Assembly (NCBI GenBank): GCA_031308135.1
Contig: JAHLJT010003656.1
Span: 76,124,698 to 76,188,697 of the forward strand
Direction: 5' to 3'
DNA: 64,000 bases
DNA from: Acheta domesticus
Taxonomy: Eukaryota; Arthropoda; Insecta; Orthoptera; Gryllidae
Positions 55,385 to 64,000 of this stretch are shown here, piece after piece. The first letter of the stretch is position 1. Each line of letters begins with the position of its first letter. Both the position numbers and the translations under genes were made by a program. The notes under the pieces are model-generated. The model saw nothing but the letters and a program-made list of their open reading frames with translations, did not search any database and was not told the origin of the DNA.

Positions 55385-56131
55385 CAGGGTTGGGCAAAAT
55401 ATTTTAAATTTAGTATTTAAATACTTTGTCAAAATACTTTGTAAATAAGTATTTAAATGCATACTCAAAATACATAAGGTTTTGAAGTGCTAAATAGATA
55501 CGTTTTTAAAATACTTCAAATATTGATAATACTGTAAATACATATAACTTTGCAAATTAAATTTGTATTGCGGCAATGCATTGCAATTGTCAATTACAAT
55601 AAATTACTAATTGATAGACATAAACGTCTCAACAATAACTAAAATCTTACAAAAATAAAACTTTCACTTTTACTTTCACAAAACCACGAATATTTGGCGA
55701 ATATATATGACCGTTAAAGGAAAACAGTTGTTGGACTGGCACTGATAAAACATAAAACTAGTGTTGTAAGAAATAAACGCTTATTTTAATGCTGGATAAT
55801 TGTCCAGCATTTTTAATGATTTAGATTTGTCATTTAAAAATGAGAATTCAAGTTCAACAGCTGAAAGGAGTTTTTAGTTTGGTTTCAATGAGTTCCATTC
55901 ACTAGCAGTATCTAACAAACAGAAACTATCCTAGTTATCTTCAACAGTATTTAAAGTATTTTAAGTATTAATTTTTTAAATACATCTATTTTGTGTACTT
56001 AAATACATAATCAGTAAACTCAAAAATACAGTTCTTCAAATACAAAATGTATTTAAAATACATATTTCAAATACAAAATGTATTTAAAATACGCATTTCA
56101 AATACAAGTATTTAAATGCTGCCCGTTCTTG
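55385..56131. mobile_element. hAT-like MITE with perfect 8-bp TSD
   Basis: The left terminus is CAGGGTTGGGCAAAATATTT and the right terminus CTGCCCGTTCTTG (complement CAAGAACGGGCAG), a diverged inverted pair. CCAATATG is present exactly on both sides (55377-55384 and 56132-56139). Eight-bp duplications and CAGGG-type ends are hAT hallmarks. Subterminal sequence is filled with TATTTAAATAC-type repeats in both halves. At 747 bp with no transposase it is non-autonomous. Confidence 0.9.
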
Positions 56132-56139
56132 CCAATATG

Positions 56140-56985
56140 TAAAGTTTGGAGATAACCAGCGGTCCAATCTGCCAGTAGTTCGCCTTCTCAAGCGAGTATT
56201 TACGCTGTGAGGTTTCCTCACCAGGCATCCGGGAGGCCGCGAATCATTTTCCTTTTCCCTCTGCCCTCAGCTCTCATCCGGTTTTCTCATTTTTTTCGGT
56301 TGAGGAGCAGCAGAACTCTGGGTTTATGAACCTCCTCGGCTTCGCTGATACTCGGCGCGAGTCATAACCTTTAAAGCTGTAGAACGGAGCGCGGGCGGGC
56401 GCAGTTAACGAATACCAACTGCAATAAAACGAACTGCGACTGTTTTCTGGAATAGAACTTCCGTTTCTTGACGATATGAGCATTGTGAGCTGCGAAACTG
56501 TATAGGACGCTCATATTCTGTTTACGTGTGAGCTTATTCCGCTTAAATGGTATTGCACTTAAATCTCTTGCGTTTCTATATTTGGAAGAGGGAACCAGTT
56601 TTGTTTGGCGTGTATTCCGGGAAATTCTAGCATATGGAAGAAATTATAGTTTCACATAAAAGAATGATTTACTATAAACATGAATGATCTAAAGTATAGA
56701 GCGCTCATGAAGCTTTACTCCCTTGACCCATGATACAAGTACCAAAGACACAATGTCACAAACTATACTTTTACTAACTGAAAAAGGAAATTTAACATTA
56801 TTTTAAATATTTTTTCTCATTCTATTTGAATTGGTTGTTACAGTTTTATTATTTTCCGATGTTGTAAGTAAATTATTAGAAACATATTTTAGAATTTTAT
56901 TTCTAACTCATGATTAGACACTGTATGATGATATACGTGACTAATCATGTTGAATCGTCTGTTTAACTATAAAAAAGTATTGTTC
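56140..56985. other. Mixed stretch with GC patch
   Basis: A GC-richer patch at 56230-56430 contains GGTTTATGAACC (perfect palindrome, about 56321), GCGCGAGTCATAACC (about 56355), TTTAAAGCTGTAGAACGG and GCAATAAAACG, short AT motifs in GC context. A 69-codon minus frame covers it. No gene or repeat was identified; the rest is AT-rich. Confidence 0.4.
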
Positions 56986-57475
56986 TAAGGGAGAGAGAGA
57001 GAAAGGGAGAGAGAGAGAAAGGGAGAGAGAGAGAGAAAGGGAGAGAGAGAGAAAGGGAGAGAGAGAGAAAGGGAGAGAGAGAGAAAGGGAGAGAGAGAGA
57101 AAGGGAGAGAGAGAAAGGGAGAGAGAGAGAAAGGGAGAGAGAGAGAAAGGGAGAGAGAGAAAGGGAGAGAGAGAAAGGGAGAGAGAGAGAGAAAGGGAGA
57201 GAGAGAAAGGAAGAGAGAGAGAAAGGGAGAGAGAGAGAAAGGGAGAGAGAGAGAAAGGGAGAGAGGGAAAGGGAGAGAGAGAAAGGGAGAGAGAGAAAGG
57301 GAGAGAGAGAAAGGGAGAGAGGAAGAGAGGGGAGAGAGGGAGAAATAGAGGGGAGAGAGGGAGAGAGTGAGGAAGAGAGAGGGAGAGAGGGAGAAAGAGA
57401 GAGGGGAAAGAGGGAGAAATAGAGGGGAGAGAGGGAGAGAGAGGGAGAAAGAGGGAGAGAGAGGGAGAAAGCAAG
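56986..57475. repeat. (GAGAGAGAAAGG)n purine tract
   Basis: About 490 bp of plus-strand purines built from AAAGGGAGAGAGAG-type units of 12-18 bp. The left 350 bp are regular; the right 130 bp (gaggggagagagggag) are irregular. The minus-strand 197- and 261-codon L/S/P/F frames are artefacts. The tract has H-DNA (triplex) potential and abuts a CpG-rich core. Confidence 0.95.
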
Positions 57476-57745
57476 TTTGTGGCGGAGGCCACCTGCGACG
57501 CGCGTGTCTTACTGCGTGGCAGCCGTTGGCCGGGAGCAGATCTTCCAGTAAGCGACAGCCTCCGGAGACAGGCGGCACCTCGTCGCCGCCGCCACCGCAA
57601 GGGCCTTTGGTCTCGGCCGCAGGGCGTTGCGCGCAGCCGGCACAGGCCCCGTCCTCCCCCGCACTCCCCCTCCCTCTCCCTCAACCAACGCCGACGCCCG
57701 CGCCGGCGCCGTGCCCGGGTCTCCAAGGCCTGGCGAATTCCTAGG
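57476..57745. promoter_or_regulatory. CpG-rich core after purine tract
   Basis: CG-dense unique sequence (GCGACGCGCGTG, CCGCCGCCACCGC, CGCGCCGGCGCCGTGCCCGGG) with frames on all strands. Same arrangement as 5036-5800: purine tract on the left, CpG core on the right. No exon evidence. Confidence 0.4.
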
Positions 57746-57849
57746 TTCTGCAGGCGAACGCAGATCGTTCTCTTGTCTTGCTACTACGAAGCAACTAAAA
57801 TAATTACTCCTACGACGACATCACTACGAAAGCAATAATTCCTTTAGGG

Positions 57850-58150
57850 CAGGGCTGTCGCGCTTAGAAGGGCTTACGGGCTACATATTAATTTCTAGTT
57901 AAGCCGCGGACCGCACCGTAATTTAAGATGGTTTTTACCCTAACTACTGAGATTATACTAAAAGAAATATATATGAGTTACGACGTTTATTCAACATACT
58001 TAATGATTTATGTACATACGAGAAAAGTAATATATCATTAAATAAAAATAATATGCGTTGTGCAATTGTATTGTATTTGGTTAATAAAATAAAATTTTTC
58101 AAAGCTGTCGTGGGCCGCACAAAAAGAGGGCCGCCAGTTGGAAAGCCCTG
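57850..58150. mobile_element. hAT-like MITE, CAGGGCTGTC family
   Basis: 301 bp with termini CAGGGCTGTCG on the left and GGAAAGCCCTG on the right (complement CAGGGCTTTCC). Flanks CTTTAGGG (57842-57849) and CTTTAGGT (58151-58158) match at 7 of 8 positions, a hAT-type duplication. GGGCCGC-rich subterminal sequence near the right end is common in such elements. The interior is AT-rich and non-coding; the 107-codon minus frame is incidental. Confidence 0.85.
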
Positions 58151-58177
58151 CTTTAGGTGATGCCTATAACACCAATA

Positions 58178-58735
58178 CAGGCTGGGATGGATCAGAGAAG
58201 TAACTGATGTCATTGCAGTGTCTTTCCGGATAGGGTTGTAGGGTTCGCGTCCCGACCGTGGCAGGAGTTTCGACACTGGCTAGATAGCTAGGTCGGATTC
58301 AGCCGCTGTCTGAAGGATAATTCTAGCGGTCGCCTGTTGTGATAAGTAGTTTTCCGTTGATTCTCCGATCAGCACTAGGCAATTGTGTGATTAGTAACCT
58401 AACCAACGGGCCACGGACCGCACGCGATCTTTCTTTCCTCTTCCTTGTTCTATCCTCACCTCTTACTTACATACACTTACACTTAGATGCACTACACTAC
58501 CTCGCATGTCGGGAGACCAGTCAGAGATCAGAGCTTGTCCCGGCTGTGACGGTGCCCCTCTGGTGGAAAGGTACCTGGTTGGGAAAAATCTCGCAAGCTG
58601 ACGTGAAGGTCGGCGTCAGATCCCACCATCCAGCAGCGGAAGATCACCACCACCACCACCACCTCCTGTGAAATTCACTACACTTACGGGACTAATAACC
58701 ATTAGCAGCTGACGCGCCTGAAAACACGAAATAAT
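58178..58735 (+). mobile_element. SINE S1, full-length copy
   Basis: The head contains AGGGTTCGCGTCCCGACCG (B box), then TAGCTAGGTCGGATTCAGCC, the GTAGTTTTCCG block, AACCAACGGGCCACGG, ACTTACATACACTTACAC, TCGGGAGACCAGTC, a (CAC)n run at about 58643-58662, ACACTTACGGGACTAATAAC and an AATCAATCAATT tail. The 110-codon frame is a translation of the repeat. Confidence 0.9.
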
Positions 58736-59261
58736 CAATCAATTAAAAACCTTTTGGTTCTGTTCTCCCCCTCCTCCTTTTAAGAGCGTATGCAGAGCTC
58801 CCCGTCCGTACTAGATAAGAATAAGAGTCAGTGCGTGCACTCAGGTCGTCCGGCTGCTGCGTTGCAACACCGAAGCTCCGTCATCACCTCTCCTCTGGGC
58901 AAATACGAAGAATATCCAGAGCTAACCACAATGATATGCGCTTAAACATTTTTTAATAATTTAATAGTTTATTTGTTGCACAAAACTGGAAGATCTCTTC
59001 AGTCGCGGCAATACAGGCATTGAGTAAAACTATTGAAATAGAAAATCTGAGCGTCAGAATAAAGTTGAAAGTTATCACTGTTTTTCTACGCGGAGCATGA
59101 TTTTGTAATTGCGATAAATTGAACTCTGTAAAGACTATTAGGATCATTTTGTTAAAAAAATGCACGCTTTTCTTCCTAACACTACTCATATTCTCTACAT
59201 TCCTGCCTTCTCTTCACCTTTCATTCTTCCTTCATTTCCTCCCTCTGATTCTCTCGCATCC

Positions 59262-59295
<34 letters not shown>

Positions 59296-59369
59296 CATCC
59301 TCTCTGTCTTCCGTCCGGCACGTTTCTTACAATGGGATTTCTACGAACGCTATGACAGTCTCTTTAGAG
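58736..59369. other. Spacer with short CT/CTGT repeats
   Basis: Unremarkable DNA with (CTGT)n/(CT)n at about 59262-59296. Frames of 78-96 codons are unrecognised. Confidence 0.5.
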
Positions 59370-59602
59370 CAGTGGTGTCAAGGTCTTCTACTGGTGGCAG
59401 TGACACACGTCAAGGCACCTTGCATGCCACGAGCTTCTCTGCGCAACTAGCGTCGGGAAAGGAAACTATTAGTAACCCCGCCGTTTTACAATAGGGATGG
59501 CATTGTCTCTGGTGGCGGGGTAATAAACTGCCTGGAGGGGCTATTTCGTCGTGGCACTCGTGCCACGGACTCCTGCTCGTGGCATCGACCTTGACAACAC
59601 TG
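59370..59602 (+). mobile_element. hAT-like MITE family M3, copy 1
   Basis: 233 bp. Ends CAGTGGTGTCAAGGTC and GACCTTGACAACACTG are inverted repeats of ~16 bp with one mismatch. Flanks CTTTAGAG and CTTTCGAC agree at 6 of 8 positions. The interior has TCGTCGTGGCACTCGTGCCACGG (quoted in part: GTGGCACTCGTGCCACGG), itself palindromic. No coding capacity. Confidence 0.85.
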
Positions 59603-59639
59603 CTTTCGACTAATTAATCGAACTCGGTCCTCGCGTTGA

Positions 59640-59885
59640 AGCGAGCAGCGCGCGGAGTATCCGGACGAGACCGCGTGACGTTTCCGGAAGCCTGTCAACA
59701 AGGTAATCCCGCGGCGTCCTTCGGCTGTTTGGGGAATTCTCTGCGGCGGCCCGCGGACAGGGCGGCCTCGTTAGCTTAGACGGGGCAGCCTCGGGAGAGG
59801 ACCGCGGCTCCCGGCCGTGCCTCCCCGCACCACCGCAACCCTGCCGCCCCCTCGCTGCCACCCCCTTTCTGTACGCCACTACATC
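59640..59885. other. CpG-rich core
   Basis: CG-dense sequence including GCAGCGCGCGGAG, CGGCGGCCCGCGG and a C-rich end (CCTGCCGCCCCCTCGC). Two minus frames of 71 and 89 codons are unrecognised. It ends at the S1 tail at 59919. Confidence 0.4.
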
Positions 59886-59918
59886 GCCTCCGTCTCTGAG
59901 TGCCGTCCTCCGCTCAAT

Positions 59919-60090
59919 GATTGATTGATGTTTCAGGGCACGTCAACTGCTTTAGTCATTAGTTTAGGCACGTGAACTGCATGAGTGTGTGTCATGAATG
60001 ATTTTATGCCTGGAGATGACGGTGTTCCTCCCACGCTGGATGATGAGATACGGCGCCGACCTGCAAGTTGGCATGAGGGTGTTTTCTTTT
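59919..60090 (-). mobile_element. SINE S1, 3'-end fragment
   Basis: Minus-strand tail (ATGATTGATTGATG), GGGCACGTCAAC, GGAGATGACGGTG..CC.CGCTGGATGATGAGAT and CGGCGCCGACCTGCA. It stops near 60090, a hundred bases before GT1 begins. Confidence 0.75.
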
Positions 60091-60187
60091 ATTCATGTGC
60101 ATTTAGAATACAAATTTTAATTCCTTCCTGCTCTTACAAAATATCTAACACAATTGTTATTTTAAATATCATTGTTCAATAGAACTA

Positions 60188-61372
60188 ATGGCGCTACAGA
60201 ATGGCACAGACTTTCCCTATTTTCTTGGGTCTGGGCTAGCTAGTCGGAAATGCCACTTACTCGTTCTTACACTTAGCTGCCGACTATCACCACCCAAAGT
60301 AAATTTTTTGACATTACGTACATATTAAAGAGTGCAATTAGCACTGTCTGTTCGAAAAGTTTGAAGAAACAATTTGAAGCCATTTTTGAGAAAATGGGAT
60401 TTGAGCATTTCTGAAAATACGGAATTTTGAGCTAGTTTTCACAGGAAACTGTTGAGTTCTCGACAAAATTTACTCGACATTATTTAAAGCACATGTACTC
60501 CCAAAAATAATGATGTAAACAAATTGCCATTAATGTAAATATTACCGACGTGAGAGACAAGTCAAAAAAGTTAATTTTCTGTAATTTTTGAAAGACAATG
60601 TGGCGTTTATGTGATCTCATGGATCACATTTAGCACTATCCCTACAAAAAGTTAAAATAAAAAATTTAGAGCCGTTTTTGAGTTTTATATTTTTTTAAAT
60701 TGCAAATATTTCATGCAATATTGCGCGATAACTACAATAATTTTCAAAAAATTGTACATGATCTTAATGATAGCACTCACTGGGAGAACAAATTTTATTT
60801 GGAAGAAAAATCTCTCTTGAATTTTGCAGTTGTAGGAAGACGCCGAAAAAATTCCAAACAATTGGATTTTCGAATATTCATAGTTGACCGTAAAAATGGG
60901 ACCTATTCCACATTTATAAGTGTATTTTACTCTATTCTTACAAGAAATTTAAAGAAAAAATTTGGAGCCGTTTTTGAGAAAATTTTGAAAATATCAGGAA
61001 GACTTCTTGTAATGTACCCCCAATTGTGAAGGACGTTTTTCAAAATCGCGGCGCCTTGAGTGGAATCAGATCGATCGGGGAATATCCATTTTGAAAGAAA
61101 TCGTACGTATGGTGGGGCTAGTGTTGGGCGCTAGTATGGGGGCTAGTGTTCTTCACACACTGACGGTCAGACGGAGAGGCAGACGGACGAAGTGACAGAC
61201 GGACGGACAGACAGACAGACGGACGGACGGATAAAAAACACTTTTCCGGTATCAGGGAACCCCAAAACGTGTATTTCCGTTGAAATCTCGAAATTGATTT
61301 TCTTTAGCATTACATAAGTTTCCCTATACCACGATATTACTCCGTACATACGTATGTATACGGGGAAGCAAA
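60188..61372 (+). repeat. GT1 repeat, shorter copy
   Basis: Begins near TGGCGCTACAGAATGGCACAG and ends at CATACGTATGTATACGGGGAAG. It has the same block order as 11344-13040 but only one copy of the ~190-bp internal block (about 60370-60560), and a GACA/GGAC tract at ~61165-61232. It lacks the GGGTACGCTAGT right edge. The 109-codon frame at 60700-61029 is a chance opening in the repeat, since the sister copy has stops there. Confidence 0.75.
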
Positions 61373-62380
61373 CAGTTAACTGAAACGTTACAGCCCGCAG
61401 CCAGTCTGCCCTCTGTTCCGTCCCTCACAAACTGACGCCAACACTTTCCGCCTTCCGCGACACGGTTTAGCGCCTCCGTCGCTTCATCCACTGCCACCCT
61501 TCTGCCTTCTAACACACTGTGATTCTCCACCGTTCTAATCTTCACGAGGAAGTGATGGTAGCAACGGAAACGACAATGTGATGGGGAGACGAGGCGATGA
61601 GGACAACAGAGAGACGAGGTGAGCGAGACGAAGACGGATAAATGGTTTACGTCAGGGAGATGCAGATATCAAAGGGGGAGGAAGGTTACGACGAAGCGAT
61701 AAAGTCGAAAAGAGGGAAGTGACGAGAAAGGGAGCAGAGGAGAGGTGGGTTCGAAAAAGCTTCTGGGCGAGATTGGCAGAGGGGTGGACGCCGAAAACAA
61801 GGTACAGAAATTGTAGGAGACAGGTACAACACGGTCAGTTGTCGACGGCGTAGAGAGGAAGCGTGGACAAGGTGACGATGGGGACGAGAGGATAGGGTCG
61901 ACGGGGCGAGGAGGGCGAAAGGGGCACCTGGGAAACTCGGGCGTGGGGGTCAACAGAGGACAGGAACATGCAAGATGACAGTGATAGAGACGTCGGAGAT
62001 ATAGAGACATGGTAGAAATAGGGTCGTCCGGGAAATATGGTCATCAGAAATATAGGATTGTCGGGGAAATTTAGTCGTTAAAAGAAATAAGGTCGTCGGG
62101 GAGATAGGTTTGTCGAGAAAGTACGTTCTCCGGGAAATGAGGCAGCTGGGAAAATAGAAGCACCGGAAAAATGAGGTCGGGAAATTGGAGGTGATGAGGC
62201 TAACACAAACGACAAGGTGGACGGTCCGACGGATAGAGAGGATTGACTATGTCAACGAGGCGAACGCGGCACGGCGGGACGCGGGCGGCCGCATGTGAGG
62301 TGCAGTTCGGGAGGACGAGGGAGGCGGAGGAAGCGGAGACGGAGTGACATACGAGATGGCGGCAGAGCAGTGGGCCGACT
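61373..62380. other. Purine-biased stretch with CpG patches
   Basis: 61380-61550 is moderately CpG-rich. 61560-62250 is G+A biased, with repeated GGTCGTCGGGGAAAT-type phrases every ~30-40 bp around 61990-62180, giving a weak degenerate periodicity. Minus-strand frames of 69-113 codons are compositional. Confidence 0.45.
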
Positions 62381-62387
62381 CGCCGGT

Positions 62388-62817
62388 GAGGCTAGTCCCA
62401 AAATGAGACGCAGGTTCATGAAGTGACGCAGGGTGACTCATGGCGAGTGTCTGATAACCACTGGTTATTGCAGTGTTGTCAAAGTCGATGCCACGGGCGG
62501 GAGTCCGTGTCACGAGTGTCACGGTGAAATCACCCCTTCACTTAGTTCGTCACCCTGCCACCAGAGACAACGCCATCCCTATTGTAAAACGGCGGGGTTA
62601 CTAATAGTTTCCTGTCCCGACGCTAGTTGTGCAGAGTGGCTCCTGGCATGCCACGGAACCACGACACTTGCCACTGCCACCAGTAGAAGACCTTGACACC
62701 ACTGGTTTATTGGATACGCGCTCGTGCGCAGGTCCAATATGCAATGGTTACCAGCCATTCACCATGAGTCACTCTGCATCACATCACGGAGCTGCGTCTC
62801 ATTTTGCGACTAGCCTG
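62388..62817. repeat. Long imperfect palindrome around MITE
   Basis: The left arm 62388-62464 (AGGCTAGTCCCAAAATGAGA ... GTGACTCATGG ... AACCACTGG) is the reverse complement, with ~20% mismatches, of the right arm 62741-62817 (CAATGGTTACCAGCC ... CCATGAGTCAC ... TCTCATTTTGCGACTAGCC). The ~275-bp loop is almost entirely MITE M3 copy 2. It may be a fold-back element or an inverted duplication hit by the MITE. Confidence 0.8.
62471..62704 (-). mobile_element. hAT-like MITE family M3, copy 2
   Basis: 234 bp, the reverse complement of copies 1 and 3: CAGTGTTGTCAAAGTC ... GACCTTGACACCACTG. Flanks GGTTATTG (62463-62470) and GTTTATTG (62705-62712) match at 7 of 8 positions, supporting a hAT-type 8-bp duplication. 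Confidence 0.9.
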
Positions 62818-62999
62818 AGGAGCGGACCGCCTTGGCTGTCTTCGCGGCGTTTTCGCCTCTTGCTAGGCACCGGCGGCCTTTACGCGGCAGTGCCCGAGAT
62901 CCGATTTGCCTACTCTTAGCGCACAAACGTCCGTGCGCGCGTGCCCACTCGTGGATCGACTGCCGTGCGCCCTCTAATGACGTGATCGCGAGAGATGGT

Positions 63000-63537
63000 T
63001 CAATGCATCAACCTGAGGTCGCTGCAATCCCTCTGACCGGGAGGTCCTAAGTTCGAGTTCCGACGGCGCGGCAGGATTTTCCACACTAGCTTGTCAGCTA
63101 GGTCGAATTCAGTCGCAGTCTGGAGGAGAATTCTAGCGGTCGGCTGCTGTGATCGGTAGTTTTCCGTGGTTTCTCCGATCAACACGAGATGAATGCCGGA
63201 GCACTACCCTAACAAACGGGCCACGAACCGCGATCTTTCCTTCCTCCTCCTTTTCTTATCCTCATCCCTTACACACACACACCTCTTACACTAACATGCA
63301 CCACACATGCCGGGAGACCGGATGGGAGCTCAGACCTTGTCCTGGCAGGGGCGGTGCCCCGCTGGTGGGAGATACCAGGTTGAGAGGAAAATCCCGATAG
63401 TCGACGGTAGGTCGGCGCTGGATCTCTCCGTCCAGCGGGGGAAAATCCACCTCGCGAGAAAAAAGCACGCACTACACTTACGGGACTAATGACCTATGTA
63501 ATTTACGCGCCCGGAATCATGAATAATCAATCAATCT
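63000..63537 (+). mobile_element. SINE S1, full-length copy
   Basis: The head CCTCTGACCGGGAGGTCC with B-box region AAGTTCGAGTTCCG, then TGTCAGCTAGGTCGAATTCAG, GATCGGTAGTTTTCCGTGG, AACAAACGGGCCACG, TTACACACACACACC, CCGGGAGACCGG, CCCCGCTGGTGGGAGATACC, ACACTTACGGGACTAATGACC, ACGCGCCCGG and an AATCAATCAATCT tail. It is the cleanest full copy. Frames of 60-83 codons inside it are translations of the repeat. Confidence 0.9.
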
Positions 63538-63667
63538 AATGACGGGCCGTCGGATGTAACAGGAAGCCACGCGCGCGGGCAGTGGTGCTGTGCCTGCTAT
63601 TCCCGACTGGCAGCCACTCGCACCAGCGTAGGACACACGGGACAGCGTCTGTGGAAATAAAGCGAGA

Positions 63668-63698
63668 GGGTAGGTCCTACCTGAGGGCGTTGAACCGA
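63668..63698. repeat. 31-bp direct repeat, copy 1
   Basis: Begins GGGTAGGTCCTACCTGAGGG. It is repeated at 63970-64000 with three mismatches, 302 bp later. GTAGGTCCTAC is palindromic. Confidence 0.8.
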
Positions 63699-63735
63699 CT
63701 GAGGTGTCTCAGAGCATCAATTGATGACACTACAG
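63688..63735 (+). mobile_element. SINE S1 head, cut off by MITE
   Basis: AACCGACTGAGGTGTCTCAGAGCATCA (partial) matches the extreme 5' head of S1 at 45272. Its continuation (the B-box region) is missing because MITE M3 copy 3 starts at 63736. Confidence 0.65.
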
Positions 63736-63969
63736 CAGTGGTGTCAAGGTCTTCTGCTGGTGGCTGTGACACGCGTCATGGCACCGTAGCATGCCACAAG
63801 CTTCTCTGCGCAACTACCGTCGGGAAAGGGAAATATTAGTAACCTCGTCGTTTTACAATAGAGATGGCGTTGTCTCTGGTGCCGGGATGACGAACAGCGT
63901 GAAGGGGTGATTTCGTCGTGGCACTCGTGCCACGGACTTCCGCTCGTGGCATCGACCTTGACAACACTG
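63736..63969 (+). mobile_element. hAT-like MITE family M3, copy 3
   Basis: 234 bp with CAGTGGTGTCAAGGTC at the left and CCTTGACAACACTG at the right, highly similar to copy 1. Flanking octamers (CACTACAG and GGGTAGGT) do not match, so a later rearrangement at one edge is likely; compare the 31-bp repeat at its right border. Confidence 0.85.
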
Positions 63970-64000
63970 GGGTAGGTCCTACCCGAGGCCGTTGCACCGA
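63970..64000. repeat. 31-bp direct repeat, copy 2 (window end)
   Basis: Begins GGGTAGGTCCTACCCGAGGC, directly after the MITE. It suggests that a ~302-bp unit (repeat, S1 head and MITE) starts to repeat beyond the window, but the sequence stops here. Confidence 0.75.

Noticed and set aside
56941..57726. 261- and 197-codon minus-strand L/S/P/F frames that look like membrane proteins
   Set aside because: They read the GA-tract complement (CTCTCTTTCCC) as SLSLPF repeats, an artefact of composition.
1..64000. Bacterial or viral origin, operons or phage
   Set aside because: No ribosome-binding-site-led gene series, no dense coding, and no viral structural or replication protein. SINEs, LINE fossils, MITEs and microsatellites indicate nuclear eukaryotic DNA.

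Overview
The window looks like gene-free, repeat-dense eukaryotic DNA, most likely from an arthropod and probably an insect with a large genome. The basis is AT-rich single-copy DNA with no bacterial-style gene packing, several tRNA-derived SINE-like families with (AATC)n tails, non-LTR retrotransposon fossils, and hAT-, piggyBac- and TA-duplicating miniature transposons. The species cannot be fixed from sequence alone. I found no intact host protein-coding gene, rRNA, genuine tRNA gene or CRISPR array. All long open frames (up to about 360 codons) fall in low-complexity GC-rich or purine/pyrimidine tracts and are not credible proteins. The only recognisable protein remnants belong to mobile elements.

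Layout. 1-620: two G-rich minisatellites. 2782-3597: a full copy of a hairpin-bearing repeat (called HP here). 5040-6990: a purine tract, a CpG-rich core and G-rich minisatellites. 7409-8334: a decayed piggyBac-like element. 11344-13040: a long repeat (GT1 here) with a GACA/GGAC tract. 14830-15730: a degenerate 27-bp minisatellite. 16270-17030 and 20940-21600: GC/G-rich modules. 18220-18860: a frameshifted reverse transcriptase fossil on the minus strand. 19866-20140, 27640-27890 and 39060-39325: SINE family S2. 22404-22740 and 26360-26720: a dispersed repeat pair. 23540-24480 and 34000-35770: CpG-rich plus pyrimidine-rich modules. 27280-27610: a LINE reverse transcriptase C-terminal fossil. 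SINE family S1 recurs about ten times from 4.5 kb to the right end. 45809-46385: a nine-copy satellite starting at the tail of an S1 SINE. 46618-47930: a three-unit tandem array with a TA-flanked MITE in unit 1. 51544-51959: an 11-bp GC-box minisatellite. 52713-54131: a nest of non-LTR retrotransposon pieces separated by (ATT)n microsatellites. 55385-56131 and 57850-58150: hAT-like MITEs with 8-bp target-site duplications. 59370-63969: three copies of a third hAT-like MITE family, one between the arms of a long palindrome.

The most interesting locus is 52713-54131. It holds three minus-strand fragments of a retrotransposon encoding a CCHC knuckle and a PD...D restriction-like endonuclease, each bounded by (ATT)n. 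This fits repeated insertion into a TAA microsatellite, as known for Dong/R4-clade elements, and one fragment has lost the knuckle and nuclease core. A second large-scale pattern is the recurrence, every few kilobases, of CpG-rich cores joined to strand-asymmetric G-rich, purine or pyrimidine tracts in otherwise AT-rich DNA. Other structural records include an S1 SINE with its middle inverted in place and a palindrome present or collapsed in different HP copies.
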